From positions 1-64,000 of the forward strand of contig JABLUY010000188.1 in NCBI GenBank assembly GCA_013306675.1: DNA of 64,000 nt. Direction: 5' to 3'. Both the position numbers and the translations under genes were made by a program. Shown here piece after piece: positions 1 through 10,003 of the stretch (the first letter of the stretch is position 1; each line of letters starts with the position of its first letter). The DNA is from Thraustochytrium sp. TN22. Lineage: Eukaryota; Sar; Bigyra; Thraustochytrida; Thraustochytriidae. The notes under the pieces are model-generated. The model had not been told where the DNA came from, did not search any database, and was given only the letters and a program-made list of their open reading frames with translations.

Positions 1-147
1 GCGCGCGCGCGGCGCGCCAGGACGGCAACGGCGGCGCGGCGCGGCGCGGCGCGGCGGCGGGGCGAGGCCGGGCGGCGGCGGCGCGGCGCGGAGAGGCGCG
101 GCGCGGAGAGGCGCGGAGGCGAGGAAGGGGCAGGCGGCGGAGGCAGG
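1..147. repeat. GC-only low-complexity 5' flank of eIF3d
   Basis: This stretch is almost entirely G and C, built from GCGGC/GGCGC-type pentamers and GGCGG runs. It probably holds the 5' UTR or proximal promoter of eIF3d. No TATA-like or AT-rich motif is visible. Confidence 0.6.
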
Positions 148-1854
148 ATGGCGAGCTTCGCGGCGCCCGAGGTGCACGTGAATATCGAGGGGTGGGGCCC
201 GACGACGCTGCCGGAGAAGTTCGTGTCGTTGCCGTTCGCGACGTTTGGCAAGAATGACAAGCTGGGCCGCGCGGCGGACTTCACGAACTCCAAGTTCGGG
301 CGCGGGCGGTTCCGCGACCGCGACCGCGAGCGCGAGGAGCGCGAGCGCGAGGAGCGCGAGGCCGCGGAGCGCGACGGGAACTTCAAGATGGTGGAGGACC
401 CGGACAAGATGGCCAAGACGCTGAGGTCGATGCGCGGGCGGTCCTTCCGCGGGCGCTGGCAGTCGAACCGGCGCTGGCTGGCCAAGCGCAACGAGCAGGA
501 GCCGGAGAAGCTGCTCCAGGGCAAGAAGGCCAAGTACCTCGTGCAGCACGCGCGCCGCGGCAAGCAGTGGCGCGGCCGCGGCCGCGGCCAGATGCGCCCG
601 CGCTGGAACCAGCGCAACCTGCCGACGATCGAGCCGTCCGTCCGGGTGGGCCCCGAGTGGCGCAAGCTGGAGGAGTTCGAGCTGCCGGCGCTGAGCAAGC
701 TGCAGATGGCGCCGCCCAAGGCCGAGGACCTCAAGACCTGCGGCCACATCTTCCGCTACGACGACAAGTTCGACCGCGTCAGCACGCGCCTGCCCAGCAA
801 GCTCAAGCGCGTCAGCAACGTGCAGTTTAACGCCACCACCACCATCGACGACCCGGTCATCCAGGAGTACGCGCAGGAGTACGCGCGCAAGGGCACGGGC
901 GAGCGCGTCCTCTTTGCCACGGACGAGCTGCTCGCGCACCTCATGGCCTCGCCGCGCTCCGTCAACCCGTGGGACGTCTACTTCACGCGCATGGAGAACG
1001 GCCTGCTCTTCCTCGACAAGCGCGAGGACTCGGGCTTCGAGATGCTCTCGGTCAACGAGACCGTGTCGCAGCGCCAGGTCCAGGACAACGAGAAGCTCAC
1101 CATTGCCGCCTATGACCAGCCGGACAAGCTCTCCATCGAGGCCTCGGCCATCAACCAGAGCTTCTCCCAGCAGGCCGTCGACAAGGAGGGCAAGAAGAAG
1201 GCCTTCCCGGCAGAGAACCCGTTCTGGGACCCCGAGGAGGAGGAGGAGGGCACCGAGCCGGCCTCCTTTGCCTACAAGTACCGCAAGTGGAAGCTCGCCG
1301 ACGACCTCACGCTCATCGCGCGTACCGAGGTTCACGGCTACATGCGCAAGAACCTCCCCGGCAAGAAGGGCAACCACTACCTGACCCTCTTCGCCATCAA
1401 CGAGGCCAACCCCAAGATCTCCGGTGCCGCGCCCTGGCGCTCCAAGATCGACTCGGCGCGCGGCTCCGTCGTCGCCACCGAGCTCAAGAACAACGCCAAC
1501 AAGTTCGGCAAGTGGACCGCGCAGTCTCTTCTGGCCGGCGTTGACTACATGAAGGTTGGCTTCGTCTCGCGCGCCAGCGTCAAGGACCCCTTCAACCACG
1601 TCGTGCTCGCCACCCAGAGCTACAAGCCCGCTGACTTTGCCATGCAGATCAACCTGCAGCAGACCAACATGTGGGGCATCATCAAGTCGCTCGCCGACAT
1701 CATTTACAACCAGCCGCCCGGCAAGTATGTCCTCATGAAGGACCCCAACAAGCCCGTCATTCAGATCTACGCCGTGCCCATGTCCTATGCCGACCAGGAT
1801 TCCGACGAGGAGGAGGGCGACGACGACGAGGAGTACGAGGAGGACGAACAGTAG
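148..1854 (+). CDS. EIF3D: Eukaryotic translation initiation factor 3 subunit D (eIF3d)
   Basis: Single-exon gene for a 568-residue protein, close to the roughly 550 residues usual for eIF3d. The N-terminus carries the family signature (NIEGWGPTTLPEKF, then PFATFGKNDKLGRAADF), followed by an Arg/Glu-rich low-complexity stretch at about residues 50-72, the central cap-binding-like core, and an acidic tail rich in Glu and Asp over the last 20 residues. eIF3d is a cytosolic subunit of the eIF3 complex on the 40S ribosome and, in animals, can bind the 5' cap of selected mRNAs; that role here is inferred from the family. The ATG at 148 is preceded by very GC-rich sequence, so the promoter is probably partly outside the window. 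The 3' flank contains a two-copy 93 bp tandem duplication. Identification is firm. Confidence 0.97.
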   Translation: MASFAAPEVHVNIEGWGPTTLPEKFVSLPFATFGKNDKLGRAADFTNSKFGRGRFRDRDREREEREREEREAAERDGNFKMVEDPDKMAKTLRSMRGRSFRGRWQSNRRWLAKRNEQEPEKLLQGKKAKYLVQHARRGKQWRGRGRGQMRPRWNQRNLPTIEPSVRVGPEWRKLEEFELPALSKLQMAPPKAEDLKTCGHIFRYDDKFDRVSTRLPSKLKRVSNVQFNATTTIDDPVIQEYAQEYARKGTGERVLFATDELLAHLMASPRSVNPWDVYFTRMENGLLFLDKREDSGFEMLSVNETVSQRQVQDNEKLTIAAYDQPDKLSIEASAINQSFSQQAVDKEGKKKAFPAENPFWDPEEEEEGTEPASFAYKYRKWKLADDLTLIARTEVHGYMRKNLPGKKGNHYLTLFAINEANPKISGAAPWRSKIDSARGSVVATELKNNANKFGKWTAQSLLAGVDYMKVGFVSRASVKDPFNHVVLATQSYKPADFAMQINLQQTNMWGIIKSLADIIYNQPPGKYVLMKDPNKPVIQIYAVPMSYADQDSDEEEGDDDEEYEEDEQ

Positions 1855-1857
1855 AAC

Positions 1858-2037
1858 CATGTTACTGCCCGAAGCCCAAAGAAGACCAAAACCGAAACAA
1901 GAGTTCGAGGTTGTTTTAGTTGCTTGGAAAAGCGCGGTCGAGGAGGACGCCATGTTACACTGACAGAAGACCAAAACCGAATTCAAGAGGTCGAGGTTGG
2001 TTTTACTTGCAAAAAAAAAATGCGGCCGAGGACGCCC
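1858..2037. repeat. 93 bp imperfect tandem duplication in eIF3d 3' flank
   Basis: Two diverged copies, 1858-1950 and 1951 to about 2037, each start with CATGTTAC and share AGAAGACCAAAACCGAA, a GTCGAGGTTG(G)TTTTA block and a GCGG(T/C)CGAGGA block. The duplication lies between the convergent 3' ends of eIF3d and the ankyrin/FN3 gene and begins four bases after the eIF3d stop codon. Confidence 0.85.
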
Positions 2038-2087
2038 GCCAACGCGGGCTGCAGCGAGAGGACAACAAGTGGCCGTCCTTTTCGAAT

Positions 2088-4967
2088 CTAAAAGCGACGC
2101 ATCGTGCGCAAGACGGCCGAGGGCGCGGAATAGTTGCTCCAACGACCATCCAGGCTAATGCGCACACGAAAGTAGTAGCCAGTCACCGGCTGCAGGTCGA
2201 GGATCGACGCCATGTTCGAAGTAAGGCAGCGCCCAGATGGTGGCGTATGCCAAGTTGCCATGGGCACGAGCTGGTCCGTGGTCGAGTCAAAGTCACGCGC
2301 GTCCAAGTCCTCCGCAAGCTTGATTTGCACCTCATACCCGACGGCCGCGCGGCTCGCGAGCACCGGGGGCTCCCACTCGACGCGGACCACGGCGTCGGTG
2401 CGCGACACGAGGTGCGGGGCGCCGGGCGGCCCGCACGGCCGCGTCATGATGGCCGACCCTGGCGAGGAGTACGGCCCCCAGCCCATTGGGTTGCTGGCGC
2501 GCACGGCGAACCGGTACGCCGTCCCGGGCTTGAGCCCGTGAAGGACCAAAGATGAGTACTCTGGGTCCGCGGAGTGCTCCGGCTCGTACGCCACCTCGGC
2601 GGGATGCGCGGGGCTCCACACCCCGAGATCCACGTCGGCGCACCGGACCGCAAAGCGCTCGATCGCATTTCCGTTTCCACGCGGCACGCGCCACGTGATG
2701 CGCACGGCATCGTGCCACACGTCCGTGAGGGTGGTGTCGTACTCCTCGGCCTGACTCACGATGGGCGCCAGCGGCTCATTCGGGACCGCCATGCTCGTCA
2801 CGAGCCCGACCGAGACCGGGCACTCCTCCCACGGGAGCTGCGCCGACTCCTCGTCCCGAAACGTCGGCCGCATGCGCACAAAGTACATGGTGGCGGGCCG
2901 CAGGTCGCGCACCACGAAAGACCGCTCGTCGCCCACGATCTGTGTCGTCACGGTCACCCATGGCGCCTGCCGCCAGTTGTATGCGCTGTCGTCCTCCCCC
3001 GAATCGCTGTGCTGACCATTTCGCTCCTCCTCCTCCTTTGGCTGCTGCTGCGTCTGCGACGGCTGCTGCTGCTCAGCGTCGCCCTCTTGTGAGAGTCGGG
3101 CGCTGGGCGGCACGGTTCGCTGCAGCTCCCAGCGAACAATGCCTCGCGCCAGCATGCCCGGGTCCACGCTCTCGGACCAGTCCACTTCGAGCTCGTACGA
3201 GGTCACGTGTACCACCTTCGCGGGCGGCCGCGTCCGCAGCGGCGTACTGGTCGGCCCGAAAATGGAAAAGCCCATCTTGTTGCGCGCGCGGACGCGAAAT
3301 TCGTAGCTCGTGTCACTCTCCAGGTCCTGCGCCGTGAATGGCACAAGGCGGAACTCCTCGTAGACACGCTCGTTGCCCGAGCGGCCGTTGACCAGGCCCT
3401 GCTTGCTGCCCATCACCGTGCTGCAGATGAGCTCGAAATTGTCGCAGCCCTCGCGCCGTGCCTCCACCTCGTAGGTGTCCACGACGAAGCCATTGTTGCA
3501 GTGCGGCGCGTTCCACTGCAGGTCAATCGACACGCAAGTGGCCCCGGCAGGCGCCAGCTCCGGGCGGCCCGGCGCGTCCGGCACGTCGGCTGCCGTCTGA
3601 ATGCGTAGCGGGGCGCCCACGGCACTCCAGCCGGCGGCACTCCGCGCGCGCACAGAGACTGCGTACTCGGTTGCCGGCATGAGCACGCCCTCGAAGGCGA
3701 AGCGCGCCTTAGGCGGCGGCGCGGCATTCTGCTTGCCGGACGTCGACTTGCGCCCTCGCGCAGGTGCCAGGGGCGCCGGCATTGGCGTTTCACTTGCCAC
3801 GCCGTTGGAGTCGTCGTCCTCGTCCTCGTCGTCCTCGTCAGAAGACTCCTCGTCATCAGGGCCAGCCTCGAGGCCGAGCCTGCTGCGCGAGAGAGCGCGC
3901 TGCTCACGCAGCTTGCGCCGCGCCAGCTTGGCCTGCTTCGCGGCCTTCTTCTCCAGACAGGCGGCAAGGGCCAGCTTGCGCTGCTCTGCGTGCGGGCTCG
4001 GCCCGAACGGACGCGCGTCGATGACCTCCACGTTGAGCGTGTCGGCGCGGTCCGGGTACAAAGCCGGCTCCACGCCGCCGATGGGCACCCAGCGCACCTC
4101 ATAGTCCTCAATGGTGACGCCGTGGTCGTCCGGGATCTCCCACTCGATTGCACAGGCGCGAGGCTCGGCGAGTCCGCGCAGGGCGACCGTGTCGACGCAG
4201 GCGGGCGGCTCGCGCAGAATGTCCATGATGAGGTCATGCGCGCCCTCGCAAGCCAGGTCGTACGCCGTGAGCCCGTACACATTACGACGCAGCTTGTCGA
4301 TGCCGGCCTCCATGACTAGGTAGCGGACCACGGGCGCCTGGCCAGCCTCGGCCGCCACGTGGAGCGCAGTGTTGCGCGTGTGTCGCTCCTCGGCGTGCAG
4401 ATCAGCGCCCGCCTTGACCAGGAGGCGGACGACATCCAGCTGACCGTACAGGGCCGCCGCGTGTAGCGCCGTGTACCCCGCGCTGCTGTGCTGCGTGTCG
4501 ATCTTGTGCCCGCCGTCCAGCATGGACTGCAGCTTGCCGACCTGGCCCGTGCCGGCGGCGTCCACGAAGAGGTCGGAGCGCGGGCTGCGCAGCTCGTGCT
4601 CGAGCATCTCCGTCACTCGCCGCGCCAGCCGCGCCGCCAGCTCCACCTCGCGCCCGCTGCCGCGGTACGCTTCGATGAGCAGGCGGGCCACGGCGCCCGG
4701 CTTGTCCCTGAAGGCGGCGCCCGTGTCGCGGCCTCGGGGCGCCACATACCGGTGCGGGATCTTCTCCAGGTGCGGCGAGAACACCGACGAGACGCCCACG
4801 CCCAGACTGTCCTTCTCCTCGGCCGCCTTGACGGCCGCGGCCGCGCGCTGCGCCTGCACGGCCTCCTTGTGCCGCCTCTCCAGCTCCGCGTCCAGGTCCG
4901 CGCGTCCCGGAACCCCGCCCTTGGGATGCCGCCATCGCGGCCCGCGCAGCTCGCGCACGCTCGCCAT
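2088..4967 (-). CDS. Ankyrin-repeat and multi-fibronectin-III domain protein
   Basis: Single exon, 959 residues. Residues about 137-255 form three or so ankyrin repeats (GYTALHAAALYGQLDVVRLL, NTALHVAAEAGQAPVVRYLV, GLTAYDLACEGAHD). They are followed by about five fibronectin type III modules, seen by repeated W-x-P strands and (Y/F)-x-(F/V)-x-V-R-A-x-N/S motifs such as SYEFRVRARNKMGFS and AYRFAVRASNPMGWG. The first FN3-like module is interrupted by a Lys/Arg-rich and then acidic insert (SSDEDDEDEDDDS). No signal peptide or TM segment is visible, so it is probably an intracellular scaffold. The ankyrin-plus-FN3 order recalls animal ANKFN1, but I would not claim orthology. The ATG at 4967 precedes a short AT-richer island (GTTTGAGCGCTTTGATTG). 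Confidence 0.85.
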   Translation of the reverse strand: MASVRELRGPRWRHPKGGVPGRADLDAELERRHKEAVQAQRAAAAVKAAEEKDSLGVGVSSVFSPHLEKIPHRYVAPRGRDTGAAFRDKPGAVARLLIEAYRGSGREVELAARLARRVTEMLEHELRSPRSDLFVDAAGTGQVGKLQSMLDGGHKIDTQHSSAGYTALHAAALYGQLDVVRLLVKAGADLHAEERHTRNTALHVAAEAGQAPVVRYLVMEAGIDKLRRNVYGLTAYDLACEGAHDLIMDILREPPACVDTVALRGLAEPRACAIEWEIPDDHGVTIEDYEVRWVPIGGVEPALYPDRADTLNVEVIDARPFGPSPHAEQRKLALAACLEKKAAKQAKLARRKLREQRALSRSRLGLEAGPDDEESSDEDDEDEDDDSNGVASETPMPAPLAPARGRKSTSGKQNAAPPPKARFAFEGVLMPATEYAVSVRARSAAGWSAVGAPLRIQTAADVPDAPGRPELAPAGATCVSIDLQWNAPHCNNGFVVDTYEVEARREGCDNFELICSTVMGSKQGLVNGRSGNERVYEEFRLVPFTAQDLESDTSYEFRVRARNKMGFSIFGPTSTPLRTRPPAKVVHVTSYELEVDWSESVDPGMLARGIVRWELQRTVPPSARLSQEGDAEQQQPSQTQQQPKEEEERNGQHSDSGEDDSAYNWRQAPWVTVTTQIVGDERSFVVRDLRPATMYFVRMRPTFRDEESAQLPWEECPVSVGLVTSMAVPNEPLAPIVSQAEEYDTTLTDVWHDAVRITWRVPRGNGNAIERFAVRCADVDLGVWSPAHPAEVAYEPEHSADPEYSSLVLHGLKPGTAYRFAVRASNPMGWGPYSSPGSAIMTRPCGPPGAPHLVSRTDAVVRVEWEPPVLASRAAVGYEVQIKLAEDLDARDFDSTTDQLVPMATWHTPPSGRCLTSNMASILDLQPVTGYYFRVRISLDGRWSNYSAPSAVLRTMRRF

Positions 4968-5897
4968 CGCGCTGCGCCCTGCGCGTTTGAGCGCTTTGAT
5001 TGCTTCGCGCGCTTTGCATCGCTGTCTGACAGTCAGTGATCTCCATGATTCGCATTACCGGACAAACCCGGCGCGTGCCGCCGGAGCAGCCGCTTCAGCC
5101 GCCAGCAAGGCGTGCACGGAGGATGGGATTGCCCGGCTGCGGCGTCGCGGCGGTCGTGCGACCGCGGGCTGACAGGCAGCCAAGCCAGGCCTCACAGTCA
5201 GTCCCCTTGCGCCGTCACGCTCCAAACTCGGGAGGGGTCACATCTTCGACAGTGAAAAGTAGCTCATCACGCAATGGCGGCCGCCGGCAGCTAGCTGCTC
5301 AGGCGCGAGCTCTTCAAGCACATGAGAGCACGGAGAAGAGCACGAGCACGAGCTTCAAAATCAACATGCTCGCGTTTCGGCAGAGCGGCTGGTTGCCCGG
5401 CGCGCGCTCTGGCAACGAGATCGTGAAAGTGCTGACCGTGACCGTGGCCGCAGCGCGGACCAGGTCGAGCTCTACCAAACTCCACTGCAAGGTCTGCGCC
5501 GCCGGCCTTGTCGCGCCGCCGGTCGCAAAGCCCGTGCGCGCGCGCAACGGAGGCCGCAGAGCTCGAACGAAGGTGGAGGCGAGCGGCGGCGAGCGGCGGC
5601 GAGCGGCGGCGAGCGGCGGCGAGCGGCGGCGCGGCGGCGCGAGCGGCGGCGCGAGCGCAGCGAAGAGCGGATTCGGAGCGCTGCGCGGTTCTCGGCGCGC
5701 GCGAGGAGCGAGGCTCAACAAGCCCGGTTTGGTGGCCCGGCGCGCGCAGACGCGTGACGAAGGCCGCGCGGCGCGGGTCGGCGCGGGTCGGCGCGGCGCG
5801 GAGGCGCGGCGCAGGGGCGGCAGCGCGCCAGCCCGGCTGGCGTGGCGCGGCGTGGTTCTAGCGAGCCGGGCAGCGGCGCAGCGAGAGGGCGGGGAGG
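4968..5897. other. Divergent intergenic region with decamer repeat
   Basis: About 930 bp between the minus-strand ankyrin/FN3 gene and the plus-strand two-TM gene. It probably holds both promoters. An AT-richer patch lies at 4984-5000. The right half is dominated by GGCGGC-type repeats. Long open frames here have G/C-driven composition and match nothing I recognise. Confidence 0.5.
5581..5630. repeat. Decamer array (GAGCGGCGGC)x5
   Basis: Five perfect head-to-tail copies of GAGCGGCGGC, followed by degenerate copies to about 5655. Confidence 0.95.
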
Positions 5898-6563
5898 ATG
5901 AGCATGATGATGGTGCGCGGGGACACGTACAACGATGCGACGACGGGCCAGCTGGACACGGTGGAGCGCGTGGCGCAATACCTGGAGAGCACGCGCGTGG
6001 CGTGGGCAAGCCTGGTAGCGTCGTCGTCATTTGGCATCTTGGCGCTCGGGTTCTTCGTGCTCATGGCCTTCAACCCGGACTCTCCGCTCTTCGAGGCGCT
6101 CGGCAACATCAGCCTCACCGTGCTGCTCATGTTGACAGCCATCTTCTCGTATCGACAAGAGCGCGCGCAGCTCCGCATGGCACTGCTCATCGCCGGCCAG
6201 CGCCACAGTGTCTCGCGCGCCTTCGTGTTGGAGACCGTCGTGAAATGGCGCGACAACGCCAAGAAGTTCCCCATCTCCCCGGGCGGCCGCAGCATCGAAG
6301 AGGGCTACGCGCCCGAACGCGATGTCGACTATGTTGCGGCCGAGGACGAGGAGGAGGGCTACAGCATAAGCGGTCTCGTGACCAAGGTCATGGCTTACCT
6401 CGGCCTTACCGAGGGCGAATCACGGACCTTTGCCGGTCGCGAGATCTTAGCAGGCGCCGACTCTGGGCCCAAGCTGCCCGCAGATGCTTTTTTTGGCTCC
6501 AGCCGCCGCGGCTCTTCGTCCACCACTTCCACTTCCTTTCGCCAGACGACCGAGCCCTGCTGA
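5898..6563 (+). CDS. Small protein with two predicted transmembrane segments, unknown family
   Basis: 221 residues, single exon. An N-terminal polar stretch is followed by two hydrophobic segments at about residues 34-58 (SLVASSSFGILALGFFVLMAF) and 68-88 (ISLTVLLMLTAIFSY), then a charged cytosol-like region (QERAQLRMALLIAGQRH), an acidic patch (EDEEEG) and a Ser/Thr-rich tail. I do not recognise the family. The amino-acid distribution is not the Arg/Ala/Pro bias of spurious frames in this GC-rich DNA, and there are two well-formed membrane segments, so I regard it as real. The first ATG is used; further Mets follow within three residues. The 3' flank starts with the GCTCT repeat. Confidence 0.65.
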   Translation: MSMMMVRGDTYNDATTGQLDTVERVAQYLESTRVAWASLVASSSFGILALGFFVLMAFNPDSPLFEALGNISLTVLLMLTAIFSYRQERAQLRMALLIAGQRHSVSRAFVLETVVKWRDNAKKFPISPGGRSIEEGYAPERDVDYVAAEDEEEGYSISGLVTKVMAYLGLTEGESRTFAGREILAGADSGPKLPADAFFGSSRRGSSSTTSTSFRQTTEPC

Positions 6564-6994
6564 CGGGTACATCGCTGCCAGCTCTGCTCTGCTCTGCTCT
6601 GCTCTGCTCTGCTCTGCGCTTCGCATGCTGCCCAAGTGGCTGCGCCTCTTTTGCGTCTGCCTCTGTTCGCCTCTCTCTGATTAGTATTTGCTTTCCTGTA
6701 CACGTCTTGGCCCTTTGCTTTGCGCCGTTCCGCACCAGGACGACCTCGGCGTCCGTCCTGATCCGGCAGCATTATGACGCTTAGGCCTAGCAGCGAAGGA
6801 CGCGAGCAGAACTGCCGCTTGCTGCCGCTTGCTGTGCTGCCGTGTGTCGCCGTGTCGTGATGCGGCCTGCACAGCCAGTGCCACCGTATGCATGGGTATG
6901 CCATACGAAAAGCCTTCGTTCTTGTGGAAGACATGGCCATGTGGTTGGCCCTGCGAACCCGCGGCGCCAGTGCCAGTGGTGGCGGCAAAGCGCG
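6564..6994. other. Intergenic region upstream of NSUN2-like gene
   Basis: About 430 bp. It contains a (GCTCT)n pentamer array at 6581-6617 and then T/C-rich DNA to about 6720. The NSUN2-like frame stays open upstream of its chosen ATG to 6842, but that extension (Cys/Trp/Pro-rich) is not conserved-looking. Confidence 0.5.
6581..6617. repeat. (GCTCT)n pentanucleotide microsatellite
   Basis: Seven or so perfect GCTCT units. The complementary unit (AGAGC)n recurs at 29584-29617. Confidence 0.95.
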
Positions 6995-9900
6995 ATGGAC
7001 TTCTCCAAGGCATCGACGCGCGCGCTGCGCAAGTTCGCGCACGAGCGCGGCGTGCGCGAGAAGGAGGAGCGGCAGGCCGCGCGCAAGCGGTCGCAGGAGC
7101 GCAAGGCTCGCAAGGCGGCGGAGAAGGCGCGGCTCGCCAGCGAGATCCTGGTGGTGCCGCAGGGCACGGCCGCCGAGGGCGACGGCGCGGCGCCAGCCGG
7201 GGCGCACTCACTCAAGGATGCTGCGGACAGGGAGGCCGCGGAGCGCCTGGCGGCCCGCGCGAGCAAGTCCACGCTAAAGAAGCGGAAGCAGCAGCAGCAG
7301 CAGCAGCAGCGGAAGCTGGAGGAGACCAAGGACGGCAAGGCGGCCAAGGGCGGCGACGACGGCGAGGAGGAGGAGGAGGAGGAGGAGGCAGATGACCATG
7401 ACAAGGGCTCGGATGCGGGCGCCCAGGCTGCGCGGCCGACGCTGAAGCGGCAGCGCGAGGACCGCAAGCAGCGGTCTGTGGAGAGCAAGATGTGGCGTCA
7501 TTTCGCGCGCCAGGACGCGGACGAGGCCAACCCGTACTTCGCCGCGTACTACCAAGCGCAGCTGGAAATGGACCCAGCGGGCGAGGACTGGCGCGGGCTG
7601 GCCGCGGCGCTGGCCACTAACCTCAAGGTCACCTTTCGGCTGAACCGCGGGCGGCACCCGGCCACGGCGGCCGTCCTGGACGCGCGGCTGCGCGACGACT
7701 TCCAGTTCAAGGGCAGCTTCGTACGCGTGGGCATGGACCAGATCCTCAAGTCCGGTGAGGTGGTGACGCCGCGCGAGTGGGCGCGCGATCTGTGGCAGCT
7801 CGGCACGGACCGCCTCGGCTTCAGCAAGGCCACCACTCTCGCGCCGCTGTATGACACGCTGCGCCGCGAGGCGGCGCTGGGCCACCTGGCGCGCCAAGGC
7901 ATCGCCAGTATGCTGCCGGCCATGGCGCTGCGGCCCGACCCGGGCGCCGTAGTGCTGGACATGTGTGGCGCGCCTGGCAGCAAGTCAGAGCAGCTGCTGC
8001 AGATGATGGGCCCCGGCGGCGCGCTCGTGACGAACGACTCGGACCCGAAGCGCATCCGGTCCGTGCTGCGTCGCCTCAAGAACATGGGCCACCCGAACCA
8101 CCTCGTGGTGTGCAGCCGCGGCCAGGACCTCGCGCGGCGTGCCGGCGCGCACGTCTTCGACGGCGTCATCTGCGACGTGCCCTGCAGCGGCGACGGCACC
8201 ACGCGCAAGTACCCGCATCTGTGGCGCCGCTGGCGCCCGCGCCACGGCGTGCAGCTGCACGCGCTGCAGCTCGAGCTCGCGCAGAGCGCCGCTAGTCTGC
8301 TCAAGGTCGGCGGCCGCATGGTGTACTCCACCTGCGCGCTCAACCCGGTTGAGGATGAGGCCGTCGTGGCCGCGCTCCTCCAGGCGGCCGGCGGTGCGCT
8401 GCGTCTCGTCCCCATTGACCTCGGCGCCTTTCGCACGCGTAGTGGCATCTCGACCTGGACGATCGACGACGAGCTCGCCAATGCCGGCCTTGAGGCCGAC
8501 GACGAGGAGGCTGTCGCCGCCGCCGCCGCAGAGCGCGCCAAAAGGCCTGCCAAGCGCTCGCGCGCGCAGGCCGGCTTCGGCAAGCGCAAGCGCCGCCGGC
8601 CGGAGCGCGTCACCGTCACGCCCACCATGCTCCCGCCGGCCGATGCAGCCTCGCTGCACCTCCAGCACTGTGCGCGCGTGCTCCCGCACGACAACGACAC
8701 CGAGGGCTTCTTCCTCGCGCTCATCGAAAAGGTGGCGCCCTGGGAGTGGGCCCCGGAGGACCGCGACGGCGGCGCCTCGCGCGCCGCGCAGAGCAAGGAG
8801 CTCCTGAGCAAGCTCGGCTTCAACCCGCGGGTCGCGCACGACGTCTCCATGCGCAGTCTCTCCCTCCTGAGTCCGCAGCAGGTGCCCGCAGCCGTGCGCA
8901 GTGCGCTCCGCGCGCAGCTGGGCGTCACGGGCGCGAGTGTCGAGGCCGAGGCCGCGTCGGATACCGTCGTCCGCTTCAGGGAGCTCGCCTCGCCCGGCAG
9001 TGGCGTGGCGGGCTATGGCGCTTTCCTCCTCAGCAAGCCTGCAGCTCAGCTTCTGGACAAGGATTGCTTCGCCTCGGCGGCGAATGGCATCCCAGTGCTG
9101 CGCGCTGGTGCCGAGGTCGCGCAGGCGCGCCGCATTGATGACGAGGACGGCGACGGCGAGGGCGCCGCGCCCTGGAGCTTTCGCGCGCTGCCACATGGCG
9201 GCCTCGCGCTTGCGCACTACCTTGACGCGCAGCAGCAGCAGCAGCACGGGTCTTCGGCCAAGGTCGAGGAGACGCTACCCGAGGACGAGCCGCTGGTCGA
9301 GGTGGACGGCTCCGACATGATGGCGCTCCTGCAGCTCGTCATGGCACGCATGAATGGCGGTCGCGGCGGGGACAACGATGATGATGACGACGACAACAAG
9401 GACGACGACGACGATGAGGCCAGCGACGACGGCGCGCGTCGCATCGCTGTCACGGGCCCAGTCCTCCTCGAGATCGGCGAGTGCGCTGCGCTGCTTGAGG
9501 ACGAAGACGTGGATCCGGATGAGCTGGACCTATGCCAGCACCCGGTCTCCTGCAAGCTGGTTGAGAGCCCGGTGCGCTCCAACATGGCCATTGGCCTGCG
9601 TCCCTTTGAGCTTCCCGCGTCCGCCGCTGCCTCGGCCCCCGAGACGCCGGCCGAGGAGGCGCCCAAGCGCCGCATGTCCAAGGCCGAGCGCAAGCGTCTC
9701 AAGAAGGGCAAGCCGCCTAAGCCCACGCCCGCGCAGGCCGCGGCGCCGGCCTCCAAGCCAGCGCCCTTTGATATGTTCGCTTCCACGCCCAAGGCTGCCT
9801 TCGAGATGGTTCTGCAGCTCTGTAAGGTCTCCGACACGCATGTTGAGGTGCTCACCGACAGCCCTCGCATCCTCAGCCACGGCCTCACCCTGCAGCACTT

Positions 9901-10003
9901 GCTCTCGCGCGCTGAGAACGCCGCCGAGGACGACGACGACGACGACGACGGCGACGAGATGGTCGACGACGACGACGAGCTGGTCGACGACGACGACGAG
10001 TAA
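6995..10003 (+). CDS. NSUN2: NSUN2-like tRNA/RNA (cytosine-5) methyltransferase
   Basis: 1002 residues from the ATG at 6995 (MDFSKASTRALRKF); an open extension upstream to 6842 lacks conserved features. The core is a Rossmann-like RNA m5C methyltransferase: SAM-binding motif VLDMCGAPGSKS at about residue 320, the PC-motif DVPCSGDGTTRK at about 393 and the TC-motif STCALNPVEDEAVVA at about 444, giving the two catalytic cysteines of the NOL1/NOP2/Sun family. TTRK after PCSGDG and NPVEDEAV are NSUN2 (Trm4) hallmarks. The expected role is SAM-dependent C5 methylation of tRNA cytosines in nucleus or nucleolus. The protein is longer than human NSUN2 (767 residues) because of a Lys/Glu-rich N-terminal coiled region with polyQ at about 98-104, an internal acidic stretch and an Asp-rich C-terminus. 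Confidence 0.93.
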   Translation: MDFSKASTRALRKFAHERGVREKEERQAARKRSQERKARKAAEKARLASEILVVPQGTAAEGDGAAPAGAHSLKDAADREAAERLAARASKSTLKKRKQQQQQQQRKLEETKDGKAAKGGDDGEEEEEEEEADDHDKGSDAGAQAARPTLKRQREDRKQRSVESKMWRHFARQDADEANPYFAAYYQAQLEMDPAGEDWRGLAAALATNLKVTFRLNRGRHPATAAVLDARLRDDFQFKGSFVRVGMDQILKSGEVVTPREWARDLWQLGTDRLGFSKATTLAPLYDTLRREAALGHLARQGIASMLPAMALRPDPGAVVLDMCGAPGSKSEQLLQMMGPGGALVTNDSDPKRIRSVLRRLKNMGHPNHLVVCSRGQDLARRAGAHVFDGVICDVPCSGDGTTRKYPHLWRRWRPRHGVQLHALQLELAQSAASLLKVGGRMVYSTCALNPVEDEAVVAALLQAAGGALRLVPIDLGAFRTRSGISTWTIDDELANAGLEADDEEAVAAAAAERAKRPAKRSRAQAGFGKRKRRRPERVTVTPTMLPPADAASLHLQHCARVLPHDNDTEGFFLALIEKVAPWEWAPEDRDGGASRAAQSKELLSKLGFNPRVAHDVSMRSLSLLSPQQVPAAVRSALRAQLGVTGASVEAEAASDTVVRFRELASPGSGVAGYGAFLLSKPAAQLLDKDCFASAANGIPVLRAGAEVAQARRIDDEDGDGEGAAPWSFRALPHGGLALAHYLDAQQQQQHGSSAKVEETLPEDEPLVEVDGSDMMALLQLVMARMNGGRGGDNDDDDDDNKDDDDDEASDDGARRIAVTGPVLLEIGECAALLEDEDVDPDELDLCQHPVSCKLVESPVRSNMAIGLRPFELPASAAASAPETPAEEAPKRRMSKAERKRLKKGKPPKPTPAQAAAPASKPAPFDMFASTPKAAFEMVLQLCKVSDTHVEVLTDSPRILSHGLTLQHLLSRAENAAEDDDDDDDGDEMVDDDDELVDDDDE

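Noticed and set aside
5036-6784. A 582-codon open frame overlapping the small two-TM gene
   Set aside because: Its peptide is Arg/Ala/Gly-rich and it runs through the GGCGGC repeats; the overlapping 221-residue frame has real TM segments and better composition.
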